Assembly: GCF_001653715.1 (NCBI RefSeq)
Contig: NZ_LWHQ01000013.1
Span: forward strand, 55,548 to 119,547
Source of the DNA: Methylobacterium platani
Lineage (GTDB): Bacteria > Pseudomonadota > Alphaproteobacteria > Rhizobiales > Beijerinckiaceae
Reading direction: 5' to 3'
Length of the DNA: 64,000 nucleotides
Positions within the stretch are counted from its first letter, which is position 1. Each line of letters opens with the position of its first letter. This document shows positions 1 to 10,735 of the stretch, piece after piece. The notes under the pieces are model-generated. The model was not told where the DNA came from. It ran no database searches and was given only the letters and a program-made list of their open reading frames with translations. The translations under genes were made by a program, and so were the position numbers.

Positions 1-32
1 CCCGCAGAGGGGGGAGGGTTTGGCGCCTCGCT

Positions 33-57
33 AGGGGACGTCAATGAACGACGCCCC
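33..57 (-). terminator. imperfect hairpin after the RNase J gene
   Basis: Read on the minus strand, an inverted repeat AGGGGCGTC / GACGTCCCCT (one bulged base, 7-nt loop) starts five bases after the RNase J stop codon. No T-run follows, so it is a weak terminator call. It may only protect the 3' end of the transcript. Confidence 0.3.
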
Positions 58-62
58 TGCCC

Positions 63-1745
63 TCAGACCTCCACCACCATCACGTGGCAGGCCGGCTTCT
101 TGCCCCACACCTCGTTGACGGCGGAGCGGATCGACCGGTCGACGGCGTTCTCCACCGCCTCGGAATCCCGCCGCTTGACCCGCGACAGGCCGTTGATCGT
201 CCGCTCGACCGCGTCGCCGATCACGTCGATGATGACCTCGCCCTTGCGGCCGTAGCTCGGCAGGCCCATCAGGTCGATCGAGGGCTCGCCCTTGACCTCG
301 CCGTTCTTGTCGAGCGCGATCGCCACCGAGACGATGCCCGTGAAGGCGAGCTTGCGCCGCTCGGGGATGGCGCGGTCGTTCGAATCGACCAGGACGTTGC
401 CGTCCTTGTAGATCCGGCCGCTCTTGACGTGGGTGACGATCTCCGGCTCGCCGGGAGCCAGGCGGATCAGGGTGCCGTTGCGGGCCTTGACCACCTGCTC
501 GACGCCCTGCTTGCGGGCGAAGGTGGCGTGCTCGGCGAGGTGCAGCGCCTCGCCGTGGACCGGCACCGCGATCCTGGGCTTGGTCCAGCGGTACATCGCC
601 GCCATCTCGTCCCGGCGCGGGTGGCCGGAGACGTGGACGAGCTCGGTCCGGTCGGTGATGACCTGGATGCCGGCCTCGATCAGGTCGTTGATGATCGCGC
701 CGACCGCCCGCTCGTTGCCGGGGATCGCCCGCGAGGAGAAGATCACCCGGTCGCCGGGCGTCAGCGAGATCTCGGGATGCTCCTCGCGCGAGACCCGGGC
801 CAAAGCCGCGCGCGCCTCGCCCTGCGAGCCGGTGAGGAGCGCCACCACCTTCTCGCGCGGCAGGTAGCCGTAGGCCTCCGCGCCGCGGATCTCCGGCAGC
901 CCGTCGAGGTAGCCGCATTCGCGGGCGACGTCGATCACCCGGTCCATGGCGCGGCCGACCGCGACGACGTCGCGGCCGCAGGCCTGGGCGGCGAGGCAGA
1001 CGGCGCGCATGCGCGCGACGTTCGACGCGAAGGTCGTCACCGCCACGCGGTGCGGGGAGTTGCGGATCAGCTCGGCGAGGTGGGCGGCAACCTCCGACTC
1101 GCTCGGCGAGCGGCCCTCGCGGGTGACGTTGGTCGAATCGCAGACGAGCGCGAGCACGCCTTCCTCGCCCAGCCGCGTGAAGGTCTCCTCGGAGGTCGAG
1201 TTGCCGGCCACCGGCGTGTCGTCGAGCTTCCAGTCGCCGGTATGCAGCACCATGCCCAGCGGGGTGCGGATGGCGAGCGCGTTGGCCTCGGGGATCGAGT
1301 GGGCGACAGGCACGTACTCGATCGAGAACGGCCCGAGCTCGAGGCGGCCGTCGGCCGGCACCTCGCGCATGTCGACCTTCGGTGCGCCCGGCTCGCCGAG
1401 GCGGCGCGCCTCGATCAGGTTCTTGGTGAAGCGCGTGGCGTAGATCGGCACCTTGAGCTTCGGCCACATCTCGCCGATCGCCCCGATATGGTCCTCGTGG
1501 CCGTGGGTGATCAGGATGCCGAGCAGGTTCTCGCGCTGCTCCTCGGCGAAGGTCAGGTCCGGGTACATCAGGTCGACGCCCGGCATGTGCTCCTCGCTGG
1601 CGAAGCCCATGCCGAGATCGACCATGATCCACTTGCGAGCTTTCGGCGGCCCGAAGCCGTAGAGACCCGCATTCATGCCGATCTCGCCGACGCCGCCGAG
1701 CGGCACGAAGATCAGCTCATCTCCCTTGTTCGACATCATGTCCAT
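63..1745 (-). CDS. rnj: ribonuclease J
   Basis: Cytoplasmic metallo-beta-lactamase/beta-CASP RNase with 5'-3' exonuclease and endonuclease activity in RNA processing and turnover. The N-terminus has the family stretch FVPLGGVGEIGMN. The zinc motif HGHEDH lies near residues 81-86, and the beta-CASP region carries SGHPRRDEM and VPVHGEALHL. At 560 residues it has the usual length. I chose ATG at 1745. An in-frame TTG at 1778 with GAGG seven bases upstream would add 11 residues and cannot be excluded. It lies about 190 bp downstream of birA on the same strand, the nuo-birA-rnj order common in Hyphomicrobiales, so it is probably partly co-transcribed with nuo. Function is sure; the start is not. 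Confidence 0.93.
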   Translation of the reverse strand: MDMMSNKGDELIFVPLGGVGEIGMNAGLYGFGPPKARKWIMVDLGMGFASEEHMPGVDLMYPDLTFAEEQRENLLGILITHGHEDHIGAIGEMWPKLKVPIYATRFTKNLIEARRLGEPGAPKVDMREVPADGRLELGPFSIEYVPVAHSIPEANALAIRTPLGMVLHTGDWKLDDTPVAGNSTSEETFTRLGEEGVLALVCDSTNVTREGRSPSESEVAAHLAELIRNSPHRVAVTTFASNVARMRAVCLAAQACGRDVVAVGRAMDRVIDVARECGYLDGLPEIRGAEAYGYLPREKVVALLTGSQGEARAALARVSREEHPEISLTPGDRVIFSSRAIPGNERAVGAIINDLIEAGIQVITDRTELVHVSGHPRRDEMAAMYRWTKPRIAVPVHGEALHLAEHATFARKQGVEQVVKARNGTLIRLAPGEPEIVTHVKSGRIYKDGNVLVDSNDRAIPERRKLAFTGIVSVAIALDKNGEVKGEPSIDLMGLPSYGRKGEVIIDVIGDAVERTINGLSRVKRRDSEAVENAVDRSIRSAVNEVWGKKPACHVMVVEV

Positions 1746-1936
1746 CGCTTCACGGACCGCCGTCGCGGTCCCACTCAAGGAACGGCCTCGTCTGCCGTCA
1801 CGGTCACGGCGCCGTCATGTTCCGTCCGCGGCCCCGAACGACCGCGCGGCGGCGGCGCCTGAGGGCGCCCCGCCGGAAGACTTCGAACGTCTCGGGGAGA
1901 GCGTCGTCGCCGCGCGGGCGCCGGACCGCCTTCCCC

Positions 1937-2737
1937 TCAGGCCGCGCTCGCGGCCGCTCCGAAATGCACCTCGCCGGCGGAGACCGCGACCCGGCCCCCA
2001 TCCGCCAGCCGGACGACCAGGCGGCCGCCCTCGTCGATCGTCTCGAACGTTCCGGACAGGTCGCGCGCCCCGGTGCGGGCGCGCACCGGCCCGTCCAGGC
2101 CCGCCGCCGCGGCGAGCCAGGCGTCGCGGATGCGCGCGAAGCCGCGGCCCTCGTCCCATTGGCGCTCGGCCTCGACCCAGGCCGCGCTGAGAAGGCGAAA
2201 CAGCCCCGGCGCATCGACGGCGAAACCGGCCTCGGCGAGCGAGGTCGTCGCGTAGGGCAGTCCCTGGGGGGCGCCGGAAACGTTGATGCCGATGCCGACC
2301 GCCACGACCGGGCCGCGGCCCGGCAGGGTCTCCAGCTCGAGCAGGATGCCGCAGAGCTTGGCGCCGCCGAGCAGCACGTCGTTCGGCCATTTCAGCCGGA
2401 AATCGGGGATCGTCCCGTCGGCGCCCGGACCGCAGGCCCGGCGCAACGCCCGCTCGACCGCGAGGCCGGCGACGAAGCCGAGGGTCGCGACCCGGTCCGG
2501 CGCGAGGCCGGCCGGGACCGGCCAGAGCAGGCTCGCGGCGTGATTGCCCGGGATCCAGCTCCAGCCCTTGCCGCGGCGGCCGCGGCCGCCGGTCTGTTCG
2601 CGGGCGACGACCCAGAGCGGCCCGGGCTCGCCGGCCCGCGCGCGCTCGAGGGCCTGCGTGCTCGTCGAGCCGAGGCTGTCATGGACCTCGAGACGGTATC
2701 CCGCGGCCGTGGCCGCGGGGTCGAGCACGAACGTCAT
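1937..2737 (-). CDS. birA: biotin--[acetyl-CoA-carboxylase] ligase
   Basis: Attaches biotin to the carrier subunit of acetyl-CoA carboxylase and other biotin enzymes, through biotinyl-AMP. The 266-residue protein shows the biotin/ATP loop GRGRRGKGW (about residues 51-59) and the KWPNDVLL motif, followed by a small C-terminal SH3-like domain. There is no N-terminal winged helix, so it is a monofunctional ligase and not a biotin-operon repressor. The start is four bases after the nuoN stop, which makes translational coupling to the end of the nuo operon likely. Its presence there is a conserved neighbourhood and not a functional link to complex I. Confidence 0.93.
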   Translation of the reverse strand: MTFVLDPAATAAGYRLEVHDSLGSTSTQALERARAGEPGPLWVVAREQTGGRGRRGKGWSWIPGNHAASLLWPVPAGLAPDRVATLGFVAGLAVERALRRACGPGADGTIPDFRLKWPNDVLLGGAKLCGILLELETLPGRGPVVAVGIGINVSGAPQGLPYATTSLAEAGFAVDAPGLFRLLSAAWVEAERQWDEGRGFARIRDAWLAAAAGLDGPVRARTGARDLSGTFETIDEGGRLVVRLADGGRVAVSAGEVHFGAAASAA

Positions 2738-2741
2738 GCGG

Positions 2742-4187
2742 CTAGAACAGCGACTTGGCGGCGGTTCCGGCGAGGCCGACCAGCGGCGCGGGAACGAGCC
2801 AGAACAGCAGCACCACCACGCTCGACAGGCCGAGCACGATGCGAAGCCCGGGGCCCATCGGCTCGTAGGCCTCCGCCGGCTCGTCGAAGTACATCACCTT
2901 GACGAGGCGCAGGTAGTAGTAGGCGCCGACCACGCTGGTCACCACGCCGATGACCGCCAGGGTCACGAGGTTCGCCTTGATGGCCGCGGCGAAGACGTAG
3001 AACTTGGCGAAGAACCCGGCGAGCGGCGGGATGCCGGCGAGCGAGAACATCATCATGGCGAGCAGGAACGCGACCAGCGGGTGGGTGCGCGACAGGCCCG
3101 ACAGGTCGTCGATGGTCTCGTACATCTTCCGGCCGCGGCGCAGCGACAGGATCACCGCGAAGGCGCCGAGCGTCATGGCGAGGTAGATCGCCATGTAGAT
3201 CACCACGCCGCGCACCCCCTCCTGCGTGCCGGCGGCGAGCCCGATGAGCGCGTAGCCGACATTGGCGATCGAGGAATACGCCATCAGGCGCTTGAGGCTG
3301 CGCTGGCCGATCGCCGCGAAGGAGCCGAGCGCCATCGAGGCGATCGACACGAACACGATGATCTGCTGCCACTCGGGCGTGATGACCGGGAAGGCGCCGA
3401 TGAAGACGCGCACGGCCATCGCCATCGCGGCCATCTTGGGAGCGGAGGCGAAGAAGGCGGTGACCGGGGTCGGCGCGCCCTCGTAGACGTCCGGCGTCCA
3501 CATGTGGAACGGCACGGCGGCGAGCTTGAACGACACGCCGGCGGCGACGAACACCACGCCCAGCACCACGCCGAGGCCCGAGCCCTCGCGGAGCGCGGTG
3601 ACGATGTGCGGGAACGACACCGTGCCGGTGAAGCCGTAGACCAGCGAGGCGCCGTAGAGCAGCATGCCGGAGGACAGCGCGCCGAGCACGAAGTACTTCA
3701 GGCCGGCCTCGGTCGAGCGCAGGTTGTCGCGGTGGAACGACGCGATGACGTAGGCCGCCAGGCTCTGCAGCTCGAGGCCCATGTAGAGCGCGATCAGATC
3801 GTTGGCCGAGGCCATGATCATCATGCCGATCGTCGAGAGGACGATCAGGATCGGGTACTCGAACCGGGCGATGCGCTCGCGCTCGAAATGCTCCTTGGCG
3901 AGGAGGATCGCGGCGGCCGAGCCGATGAGGGTCAGCGCCTTCATGATCCGGGCGAACCCGTCGACGATGAAGGAGCCGTTGAAGGTGGTGATCTTGGCGC
4001 CGAAGGGCTGGCTGACCACCGCGAACAGGGCGAGGATCAGGAGGATCAGGGCCCCGACGCTGACGCCCTCGGTGGAGCGCTCGCCCTTGAAGGCCCCGTA
4101 GAGGATCAGCACCAGGACGCCGACCGACAGGATCAGCTCCGGCAGGGCGGGCCCGATGGCGGGCATGACGATCTGAGCGGCGTTCAT
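2742..4187 (-). CDS. nuoN: NADH-quinone oxidoreductase subunit N
   Basis: Antiporter-like membrane subunit of respiratory complex I and one of the three proton-channel subunits (with NuoL and NuoM). The 481-residue protein is almost entirely hydrophobic helices, consistent with about 14 membrane segments. It contains the conserved quinone oxidoreductase block with KLAAVPFHMWTPDVYEG, whose lysine belongs to the proton path, and the stretch LKRLMAYSSIANVGY. It is the last nuo gene, ten bases after nuoM and four before birA. Length is normal and nothing is unusual. Confidence 0.96.
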   Translation of the reverse strand: MNAAQIVMPAIGPALPELILSVGVLVLILYGAFKGERSTEGVSVGALILLILALFAVVSQPFGAKITTFNGSFIVDGFARIMKALTLIGSAAAILLAKEHFERERIARFEYPILIVLSTIGMMIMASANDLIALYMGLELQSLAAYVIASFHRDNLRSTEAGLKYFVLGALSSGMLLYGASLVYGFTGTVSFPHIVTALREGSGLGVVLGVVFVAAGVSFKLAAVPFHMWTPDVYEGAPTPVTAFFASAPKMAAMAMAVRVFIGAFPVITPEWQQIIVFVSIASMALGSFAAIGQRSLKRLMAYSSIANVGYALIGLAAGTQEGVRGVVIYMAIYLAMTLGAFAVILSLRRGRKMYETIDDLSGLSRTHPLVAFLLAMMMFSLAGIPPLAGFFAKFYVFAAAIKANLVTLAVIGVVTSVVGAYYYLRLVKVMYFDEPAEAYEPMGPGLRIVLGLSSVVVLLFWLVPAPLVGLAGTAAKSLF

Positions 4188-4197
4188 CGCGAAAAAC

Positions 4198-5718
4198 TCA
4201 GTGCGGGACCGGCAGGGCCGCGGCAGCGGTCTGGGTCGTGGAAAGGGCGGCGCGCATGCCTTGCATCAGCGCGTCGGTCGAGGGCGCGAAGACGTCGAGG
4301 ATCGGGCCGGGATGGACGCCGTAGTAGATCGTCAGCGCCACGAGCGGGGCGAGGATCAGCATCTCCCGGCGGTCGAGGTCGGTGATCGCCTGCAGGCTCG
4401 GCTTCTCGAGCTTGCCGTAGACCACGCGGGCGAACAGCCACAGGGCGTAGGCCGCCGACAGGATGATGCCGAAGACCGAGAAGAACGACACCATCGGGTT
4501 GGCCCGGAAGGCGCCCAGCATCGCCAGGAACTCGCCGACGAAGCCCGAGGTGCCCGGGAGACCGACATTGGCCATGGTGAACACCATCATGGCCACGGCG
4601 TAGAGCGGCATCCGCTTCACCAGGCCGCCATAGGCCGCGATCTCGCGGGTGTGCATCCGGTCGTAGATCACGCCGACGCAGAGGAACAGCGCGCCGGACA
4701 CGATGCCGTGCGAGATCATCAGGAACAGCGCGCCCTGGATGCCCTGCTCGTTCATCGTGAACAGGCCGAGCGTGACGAAGCCCATATGCGCCACGGAGGA
4801 GTAGGCGATCAGCTTCTTGATGTCGGTCTGCACCAGCGCGACCAGCGAGGTGTAGATGATCGCTACCACCGACAGCGTGTAGACCATCGGCGCGAAGTAG
4901 TGGGAGGCGTCCGGGAACATCGGCAGCGAGACCCGGATGAAGCCGTAGCCGCCCATCTTCAGCAGGATGCCCGCCAGGATGACCGAGCCGGCGGTCGGCG
5001 CTTCGACGTGGGCGTCGGGGAGCCAGGTATGGACCGGCCACATCGGCATCTTCACCGCGAAGGAGGCGAAGAAGGCGAGCCAGAGCCAGATCTGCATGTT
5101 CGCCGGGAAGCGCGTCTGCAGCAGGGTCGGGATGTCGGTCGTGCCGGCCTGCCAGTACATCGCCATGATGGCGAGCAGCATCAGCACCGAGCCGAGCAGG
5201 GTGTAGAGGAAGAACTTGAACGACGCATAGATCCGGCGCTTGCCGCCCCAGATGCCGATGATCAGGAACATCGGGATCAGGCCGGCTTCGAAGAACAGGT
5301 AGAACAGCACCAGGTCGAGGGCGCAGAACACGCCGATCATCGTCGCCTCGAGGACCAGGAACGCGACGAAGTACTCCTTCGCCCGGTGCTCGATCGAGAG
5401 CCAGGAGGCGCCGATGCAGAACGGCATCAGGAAGGTGGTGAGCAGCACCAGCGGCATCGAGAAGCCGTCGACGCCGAGCTTGAACCGGATCGTCTCGGTC
5501 AGCCAGGCATGGGTCTCGACGAGCTGGAACTGGGCGGTGGTGGTGTCGTAGCGGCCCCAGGCGACCAGGGACAGCAGGAAGGTGGCGAGCGTGGCGATGA
5601 GCGCCGCCCAGCGGGCGTTGCGCCGGACCGACTCGTCGTCGCCGCGAAGCGTGAGGATGAACGCGGCGCCGACGAGCGGCAGGATGATGAGGCCGGAGAG
5701 GATCCCGAGGCCGAGCAT
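4198..5718 (-). CDS. nuoM: NADH-quinone oxidoreductase subunit M
   Basis: Antiporter-like proton-translocating subunit of complex I in the inner membrane. The 506-residue sequence has the family signature [21 protein letters not shown] around residues 225-245, followed by LLKMGGYGF and the helix-breaking [14 protein letters not shown]. The conserved glutamate typical of NuoM helix 5 is visible in [14 protein letters not shown]. It sits between nuoL (22-bp gap upstream) and nuoN. Usual length; no oddities seen. Confidence 0.97.
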   Translation of the reverse strand: MLGLGILSGLIILPLVGAAFILTLRGDDESVRRNARWAALIATLATFLLSLVAWGRYDTTTAQFQLVETHAWLTETIRFKLGVDGFSMPLVLLTTFLMPFCIGASWLSIEHRAKEYFVAFLVLEATMIGVFCALDLVLFYLFFEAGLIPMFLIIGIWGGKRRIYASFKFFLYTLLGSVLMLLAIMAMYWQAGTTDIPTLLQTRFPANMQIWLWLAFFASFAVKMPMWPVHTWLPDAHVEAPTAGSVILAGILLKMGGYGFIRVSLPMFPDASHYFAPMVYTLSVVAIIYTSLVALVQTDIKKLIAYSSVAHMGFVTLGLFTMNEQGIQGALFLMISHGIVSGALFLCVGVIYDRMHTREIAAYGGLVKRMPLYAVAMMVFTMANVGLPGTSGFVGEFLAMLGAFRANPMVSFFSVFGIILSAAYALWLFARVVYGKLEKPSLQAITDLDRREMLILAPLVALTIYYGVHPGPILDVFAPSTDALMQGMRAALSTTQTAAAALPVPH

Positions 5719-5740
5719 GATTCTCTGTTCTCCGGTCAGA

Positions 5741-7876
5741 TCAGTGGGTGGCCGCGGAGACGCCGGTAATCAGGTACCAGCTCACCAGGGCGGCGACGCC
5801 GACCAGCATCACGAAGGCGTAGTGGTAGACGTAGCCGGTCTGGAGACGGACCACGCCGCGGGTGACGTCGACGACCCGGGCGGCGATGCCGTTCGGGCCC
5901 ATCCCGTCGATGATGCGGCCGTCGCCGACCTTCCACAGGAACTCGCCGAAGCCCTTGGCCGGGCGGACGAACAGCCGGTCGTAGATCTCGTCGAAGTACC
6001 ACTTGTTGAGCAGGAAGCGGTACAGCAGCGGCTGGTTCTGGGCGAGCTGGTGCGGCAGCCCCGGGCGACGGATGTACATCCAGTAGGCGAGCACGAAGCC
6101 GAGCACGAGCATCACGAAGGGCGAGTGCTGCACCCAGGCCGGCGCGTTGTGGATGTCGTGCATGATGTGGTTGTCGGGGCCGTGCGCGAGCGCGCCCTTC
6201 CAGAACTCGTCCATGCCCTCGCCGATGAAGCGGTTCTTGAACACCATGCCGGCGAAGATCGCCCCGAGGGCGAGGATCGCCAGCGGGATCGTCATCACCT
6301 TCGGGCTCTCGTGCGGGGTGTGGGCGTGGTGATCGTGGTGCTCGATCGCCGAGTGCGAGGCCGGCTCGACGTCGTGGCCCTTGTCGTCGTGGGCGACGCC
6401 CTCGTGGTGGCCCGGCGCACCGTCGGCCTCGGCCGAGGCGTGCGCGACCGCGTGGTGGGCGTGCGCGTCGGCGTGATGGTCGTCATGCCCGTGCGCGTCA
6501 TGGCCGTGCGCGTGGGCGTTCTGCCAGCGGGCCGGCCCCTCGAAGGTCATGAAGAACAGGCGCCAGGAATAGAACGAGGTGAAGAAGGCCGCGATGACGG
6601 TCGCCAGGAAGGCCAGCACGTGGCCCGGCCGGGTCGACATGTAGGCCGCCTCGATGATCGCATCCTTCGAGTAGAAGCCCGCGGTGAACGGGAACCCGAT
6701 CAGCGCGAGGCTGCCGATCGCCATCATGGCGGTGGTGAAGGGGATGTAGCGGCGCAGGCCGCCCATGTTCCGCATGTCCTGCTCGTGGTGCATCGCGTGG
6801 ATGACCGAGCCGGCACCGAGGAACAGCAGCGCCTTGAAGAAGGCGTGGGTGAAGAGGTGGAACACGCCCGCCGCGTAGGCGCCGACGCCGAGGGCGACGA
6901 ACATGTAGCCGAGCTGCGAGCAGGTCGAGTAGGCGATGACGCGCTTGATGTCGTTCTGGACGAGGCCGATCGTGGCGGCGAAGAAGGCCGTGATGCCGCC
7001 GATCACCGTGACGACGATCAGCGCGTTGGGCGCCGCGTCGAACAGCGGCGACAGCCGGGCGACCATGAACACGCCGGCGGTGACCATCGTGGCGGCGTGG
7101 ATCAGCGCCGAGACCGGGGTCGGGCCCTCCATCGCGTCCGGCAGCCAGGTGTGCAGCAGGAACTGCGCCGACTTGCCCATCGCGCCCATGAACAGCAGCA
7201 GGCAGCAGATGGTCAGCGCGTTCCAGTCGTAGCCGAGCAGGTGGAACGTCGCGTCCTTGAGCTCCGGCACCTTCGGGAAGATGGCGTCGAACGAGACCGC
7301 GCCGAACAGCACGAAGCAGAGGAAGATGCCGAGCGAGAAGCCGAAATCGCCGACGCGGTTGACGATGAAGGCCTTCATCGCCGCGGCGTTGGCCGAGGGC
7401 TTCTCGTACCAGAAGCCGATCAGCAGGTACGAGGCGAGGCCGACGCCCTCCCAGCCGAAGAACATCTGGACGAGGTTGTCCGACGTCACCAGCATCAGCA
7501 TCGCGAAGGTGAACAGCGACAGGTAGGCGAAGAACCGCGGCCGGTGCGGGTCCTCGTGCATGTAGCCCATCGAGTAGAGGTGGACGAGCGCCGAGACGCT
7601 GTTGACCACGACCAGCATCACCGCGGTGAGCGTGTCGGCCCGGAACGCCCAGTCGACGGTGAGGCCGCCGGCGGTGAACCAGGTCGCGACATGGACCGTG
7701 GTGGCGCCGTGGCCGTGGCCGCCGGTCACCTCGAAGAAGGCGACCCAGGACAGCAGCGCCACGAAGACGAGGATGCCGGTGGTCACCGCCTCGCTGGCCC
7801 GCGGGCCGATGCGGCGCCCGAACAGGCCGGCGATGAGGAAGCCGATCAGGGGCAGGAAGACGATCGCGTGGTACAT
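5741..7876 (-). CDS. nuoL: NADH-quinone oxidoreductase subunit L, with His-rich insert
   Basis: Largest antiporter-like subunit of complex I, carrying the lateral helix along the membrane arm. The protein is 711 residues from the start [13 protein letters not shown]. Conserved blocks are [19 protein letters not shown] and [33 protein letters not shown]. Residues about 452-524 form a hydrophilic insert with 22 histidines plus many aspartates, between the main helix bundle and the C-terminal helices. E. coli NuoL is about 613 residues, so the insert accounts for most of the extra length. The open frame continues upstream of 7876, but that stretch lacks NuoL character and overlaps nuoK. Confidence 0.96.
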   Translation of the reverse strand: MYHAIVFLPLIGFLIAGLFGRRIGPRASEAVTTGILVFVALLSWVAFFEVTGGHGHGATTVHVATWFTAGGLTVDWAFRADTLTAVMLVVVNSVSALVHLYSMGYMHEDPHRPRFFAYLSLFTFAMLMLVTSDNLVQMFFGWEGVGLASYLLIGFWYEKPSANAAAMKAFIVNRVGDFGFSLGIFLCFVLFGAVSFDAIFPKVPELKDATFHLLGYDWNALTICCLLLFMGAMGKSAQFLLHTWLPDAMEGPTPVSALIHAATMVTAGVFMVARLSPLFDAAPNALIVVTVIGGITAFFAATIGLVQNDIKRVIAYSTCSQLGYMFVALGVGAYAAGVFHLFTHAFFKALLFLGAGSVIHAMHHEQDMRNMGGLRRYIPFTTAMMAIGSLALIGFPFTAGFYSKDAIIEAAYMSTRPGHVLAFLATVIAAFFTSFYSWRLFFMTFEGPARWQNAHAHGHDAHGHDDHHADAHAHHAVAHASAEADGAPGHHEGVAHDDKGHDVEPASHSAIEHHDHHAHTPHESPKVMTIPLAILALGAIFAGMVFKNRFIGEGMDEFWKGALAHGPDNHIMHDIHNAPAWVQHSPFVMLVLGFVLAYWMYIRRPGLPHQLAQNQPLLYRFLLNKWYFDEIYDRLFVRPAKGFGEFLWKVGDGRIIDGMGPNGIAARVVDVTRGVVRLQTGYVYHYAFVMLVGVAALVSWYLITGVSAATH

Positions 7877-7959
7877 GCTCGGGGTCCGGCCTCGCGTGGC
7901 TCTTGCCGCTGCGGCACTGGGGTCAGGGAAAGGGCGTGAGGGCTCGTTCGGGAGCCGCC

Positions 7960-8265
7960 TCAGCCCTTCATCATGTTGACGTCCTCGACGGCGATCGACC
8001 CGCGGTTGCGGAAGAACACCACCAGGATGGCGAGGCCGATCGCGGCCTCCGCGGCGGCGACCGTCAGGACGAACAGGGCGAAGACCTGGCCGACGATGTC
8101 GCCGAGATGGGTCGAGAACGCCACCAGGTTGATGTTCACCGCGAGCAGGATCAGCTCGACCGACATCAGGATGACGATGATGTTCTTGCGGTTGATGAAG
8201 ATGCCGAGCACCCCGAGGGTGAACAGGATCGCGGCGACCGTCAGGTAATGGCTCAAACCGATCAT
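7960..8265 (-). CDS. nuoK: NADH-quinone oxidoreductase subunit K
   Basis: Small membrane subunit (MrpC-like) of complex I. The 101 residues form three hydrophobic helices starting [18 protein letters not shown]. The conserved membrane glutamates needed for proton transfer are visible in [15 protein letters not shown] and [13 protein letters not shown]. The length matches the family closely. It lies between nuoJ (139-bp spacer) and nuoL (83-bp spacer), a looser packing than elsewhere in the operon. Confidence 0.96.
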   Translation of the reverse strand: MIGLSHYLTVAAILFTLGVLGIFINRKNIIVILMSVELILLAVNINLVAFSTHLGDIVGQVFALFVLTVAAAEAAIGLAILVVFFRNRGSIAVEDVNMMKG

Positions 8266-8404
8266 CGTGCCTCTCGGCCGCGGGCGGCCGCCTTCGTGTC
8301 GCGGGGCGCGGAGGGACCCCGCCGCTCATGTCATCAGCCTCGCGAGGCCTGGGGCCTCGCACGAACTCGTTTCAGGATCGAGGCCGATCGGGCCCCGACG
8401 CCGA

Positions 8405-9025
8405 TCAGACCTCGACGCCCTGGCCCGTGGGCACCTGCCGGACCTCGACGGCGCTCGCCTGGGTGCGGGCGTTCTGGATCGCGATGTCCTGGCGCTTGAC
8501 GCCGGGCCGGTCGCGCAGGGTGAGCACGATCGCGCCGATCATCGCGACGAGCAGGATCAGCCCGGCGACCTGGAAGAAGAAAAAGTAGTTGGTGTAGAGA
8601 ACGAGACCGAGGGCCTGCGTGTTGGTGATCGTCTCGGTGCCCGGCGAGACCGCGAGCGGCCCGTGCACCAGCCCCGGATCGATCGCCCAGGAGCCGACGA
8701 CGAGGAGCAGCTCGACCAGGAACACCGCTCCGATCAGGCCGCCGACCGGCAGGTAGTCCTGGAAGCCCTGGCGCAGCTCGGCGAAATCGACGTCGAGCAT
8801 CATCACGACGAACAGGAACAGCACCGCGACGGCGCCGACATAGACCACGACCAGGAGCATGGCCAGGAACTCCGCCCCCATCAGCACGAACAGCCCGGCG
8901 GCGTTCACGAAGGCGAGGATGAGGAAGAGCACCGAGGTGACGGGGTTGCGCGAGGCGATCACCATGAAGCCGGAGGCGACGGTGATCGCGGCGAACAGAT
9001 AGAAGAAGGCGGCGGCTGCGGTCAT
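8405..9025 (-). CDS. nuoJ: NADH-quinone oxidoreductase subunit J
   Basis: Membrane subunit of complex I near the quinone cavity. The 206-residue protein has five predicted membrane helices, with the family pattern NPVTSVLFLILAFVNAAGLF early and FLAMLLVVVYVGAVAVLFLFVVMML in helix 3, the segment with the pi-bulge in known structures. The C-terminus is hydrophilic. It is preceded by a 161-bp spacer after nuoI and followed by nuoK. Confidence 0.95.
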   Translation of the reverse strand: MTAAAAFFYLFAAITVASGFMVIASRNPVTSVLFLILAFVNAAGLFVLMGAEFLAMLLVVVYVGAVAVLFLFVVMMLDVDFAELRQGFQDYLPVGGLIGAVFLVELLLVVGSWAIDPGLVHGPLAVSPGTETITNTQALGLVLYTNYFFFFQVAGLILLVAMIGAIVLTLRDRPGVKRQDIAIQNARTQASAVEVRQVPTGQGVEV

Positions 9026-9186
9026 GCGCTGAATTCATGCCGCCTGGCGGCGGCCTCCTGCCCGACCCCCGGAGCGTGCCGGCGGCTCGTCTATAGAACC
9101 CGCTCCCGCGGCGCACAACCGGGGAGCGGCGAATGTCTCGGTGGTTTTGCACGGGAGGGCACGGGCGCCCTCCCCTCGCATGCAGC

Positions 9187-9675
9187 CTAGCGGTAGGGGG
9201 CGTCGGCCGCGATGTTGCGGGCGATCTCGCGTTCCCAGCGGTCGCCGTTCTCGAGCAGCTTGGCCTTGTCGTAGAGGAGCTCCTCGCGGGTCTCCACCGA
9301 GAACTCGAAGTTCGGTCCCTCGACGATGGCGTCCACCGGGCAGGCCTCCTGGCACATGCCGCAATAGATGCACTTCACCATGTCGATGTCGTAGCGCGTC
9401 GTACGGCGGGTGCCGTCGTTGCGGCGCGGACCGGCCTCGATGGTGATGGCCTGGGCCGGGCAAACTGCCTCGCACAGCTTGCAGGCGATGCAGCGCTCTT
9501 CCCCGTTGGGGTAGCGCCGCAGGGCGTGCTCGCCGCGGAAACGCGGGCCGCGATGGCCCATCTCGAAGGGGTAGTTGATCGTCGCCTTGGGCTTGAAGAA
9601 GTAGCGCATCGCCAGGGCGAACCCGGTGACGAACTCCTTCAACAGCAGGCCGCGGGCGACCTGGTCGAGCTTCAT
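9187..9675 (-). CDS. nuoI: NADH-quinone oxidoreductase subunit I
   Basis: Peripheral-arm iron-sulfur subunit that holds clusters N6a and N6b and passes electrons toward NuoB. The 162-residue sequence carries two ferredoxin-type motifs, [12 protein letters not shown] (near residue 65) and [12 protein letters not shown] (near residue 104), giving eight cysteines for two [4Fe-4S] clusters. The N-terminal amphipathic part contains [14 protein letters not shown], typical of alphaproteobacterial and mitochondrial forms. Operon position is between nuoH (24-bp gap) and nuoJ. Confidence 0.97.
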   Translation of the reverse strand: MKLDQVARGLLLKEFVTGFALAMRYFFKPKATINYPFEMGHRGPRFRGEHALRRYPNGEERCIACKLCEAVCPAQAITIEAGPRRNDGTRRTTRYDIDMVKCIYCGMCQEACPVDAIVEGPNFEFSVETREELLYDKAKLLENGDRWEREIARNIAADAPYR

Positions 9676-9699
9676 GGCTCGTTCTCCGACGGTTGGGTC

Positions 9700-10722
9700 T
9701 CAGGAGACCGGCGCGAGGCCGGTCAGCTTCAGGACGAAGGCAACGACGAAGACCATCACCAGCGAGAGCGGAAGGAACACCTTCCAGCCCAGCCGCATGA
9801 GCTGGTCGTAGCGGTAGCGCGGCACCATGGCCTTCACCATGGCGATCATGAAGAACAGGAAGCTGGCCTTCAGCGCGAACCAGATCAGGCCCGGCACCCA
9901 GGTGAAGGGTGCGAACGGAATCGGCGAGAGCCAGCCGCCGAGGAACAGGATCGTGCCGAGCGCGCACATCGTGACGATGGCGACGTACTCGCCGAGCATG
10001 AACAGCAGGTACGGGGTGGAGGAGTATTCCACCATGTAGCCGGCGACGAGCTCGGATTCGGCCTCCGGCAGGTCGAAGGGCGGGCGGTTCGTCTCGGCGA
10101 GCGCCGAGATGAAGAACACCACGAACATCGGGAACAGCCACAGCCAGTACCAGCCGAGGATGCCGAGCGAGGTGTCCTGCGCGCGCACGATCTGCGACAG
10201 GTTGAGCGAGCCGGCGCACATCAGCACCGTGACGATCACGAAGCCCAGCGAGACCTCGTAGGACACCATCTGAGCGGCCGAACGGAGCGCACCCAGGAAG
10301 GCGTATTTCGAGTTCGAGGCCCAACCGCCCATGATGACGCCGTAGACGCCGAGCGACGAGATCGCGAAGATGTAGATGATGCCGACGTTGATGTCGGCGA
10401 TCGGCCAGCCTTCGGCGAGCGGGATCACCGCCCAGGCGGCGAGCGCCAGGGTGGCGAAGATCAGCGGCGCCAAGAGGAACAGGCTCTTGTTGGCGCCCGC
10501 CGGGATCACCGGCTCCTTCAGCACGAACTTCAGGAGATCGGCGAAGGATTGGAACAGGCCCCAGGGCCCGACCACGTTCGGGCCGCGGCGCAGCTGCACC
10601 GCCGCCCAGATCTTGCGGTCGGCGAGCAGCGCGTAGGCGATGAAGACGAGCAGCGCTACCAGCAGCGCCACGCTCTTCAGGGCCACGAGGAGGACGGTGC
10701 CCAGCACCTCCCAGACGGTCAT
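9700..10722 (-). CDS. nuoH: NADH-quinone oxidoreductase subunit H
   Basis: Membrane subunit linking the peripheral and membrane arms of complex I and forming much of the quinone chamber. I take the start at [12 protein letters not shown], giving 340 residues; a longer open frame upstream overlaps nuoG and does not look like NuoH. Recognisable blocks are [20 protein letters not shown] and the acidic loop [20 protein letters not shown], which is the quinone-site signature. About eight membrane helices. It starts 13 bases after the nuoG stop. Confidence 0.97.
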   Translation of the reverse strand: MTVWEVLGTVLLVALKSVALLVALLVFIAYALLADRKIWAAVQLRRGPNVVGPWGLFQSFADLLKFVLKEPVIPAGANKSLFLLAPLIFATLALAAWAVIPLAEGWPIADINVGIIYIFAISSLGVYGVIMGGWASNSKYAFLGALRSAAQMVSYEVSLGFVIVTVLMCAGSLNLSQIVRAQDTSLGILGWYWLWLFPMFVVFFISALAETNRPPFDLPEAESELVAGYMVEYSSTPYLLFMLGEYVAIVTMCALGTILFLGGWLSPIPFAPFTWVPGLIWFALKASFLFFMIAMVKAMVPRYRYDQLMRLGWKVFLPLSLVMVFVVAFVLKLTGLAPVS

Positions 10723-10735
10723 CGGTCGGTGCTCC

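Noticed and set aside
31..1632. Long open frames opposite or beside the RNase J gene (also 84-1862 on plus)
   Set aside because: They are shadow frames of GC-rich coding DNA, with Arg/Ala/His-rich low-complexity translations and no family motif; the RNase J reading frame explains the region.
2544..4385. 613-codon plus-strand frame over nuoN (and similar ones over nuoM and nuoL)
   Set aside because: Same antisense artefact; the minus-strand frames carry the conserved complex I motifs.
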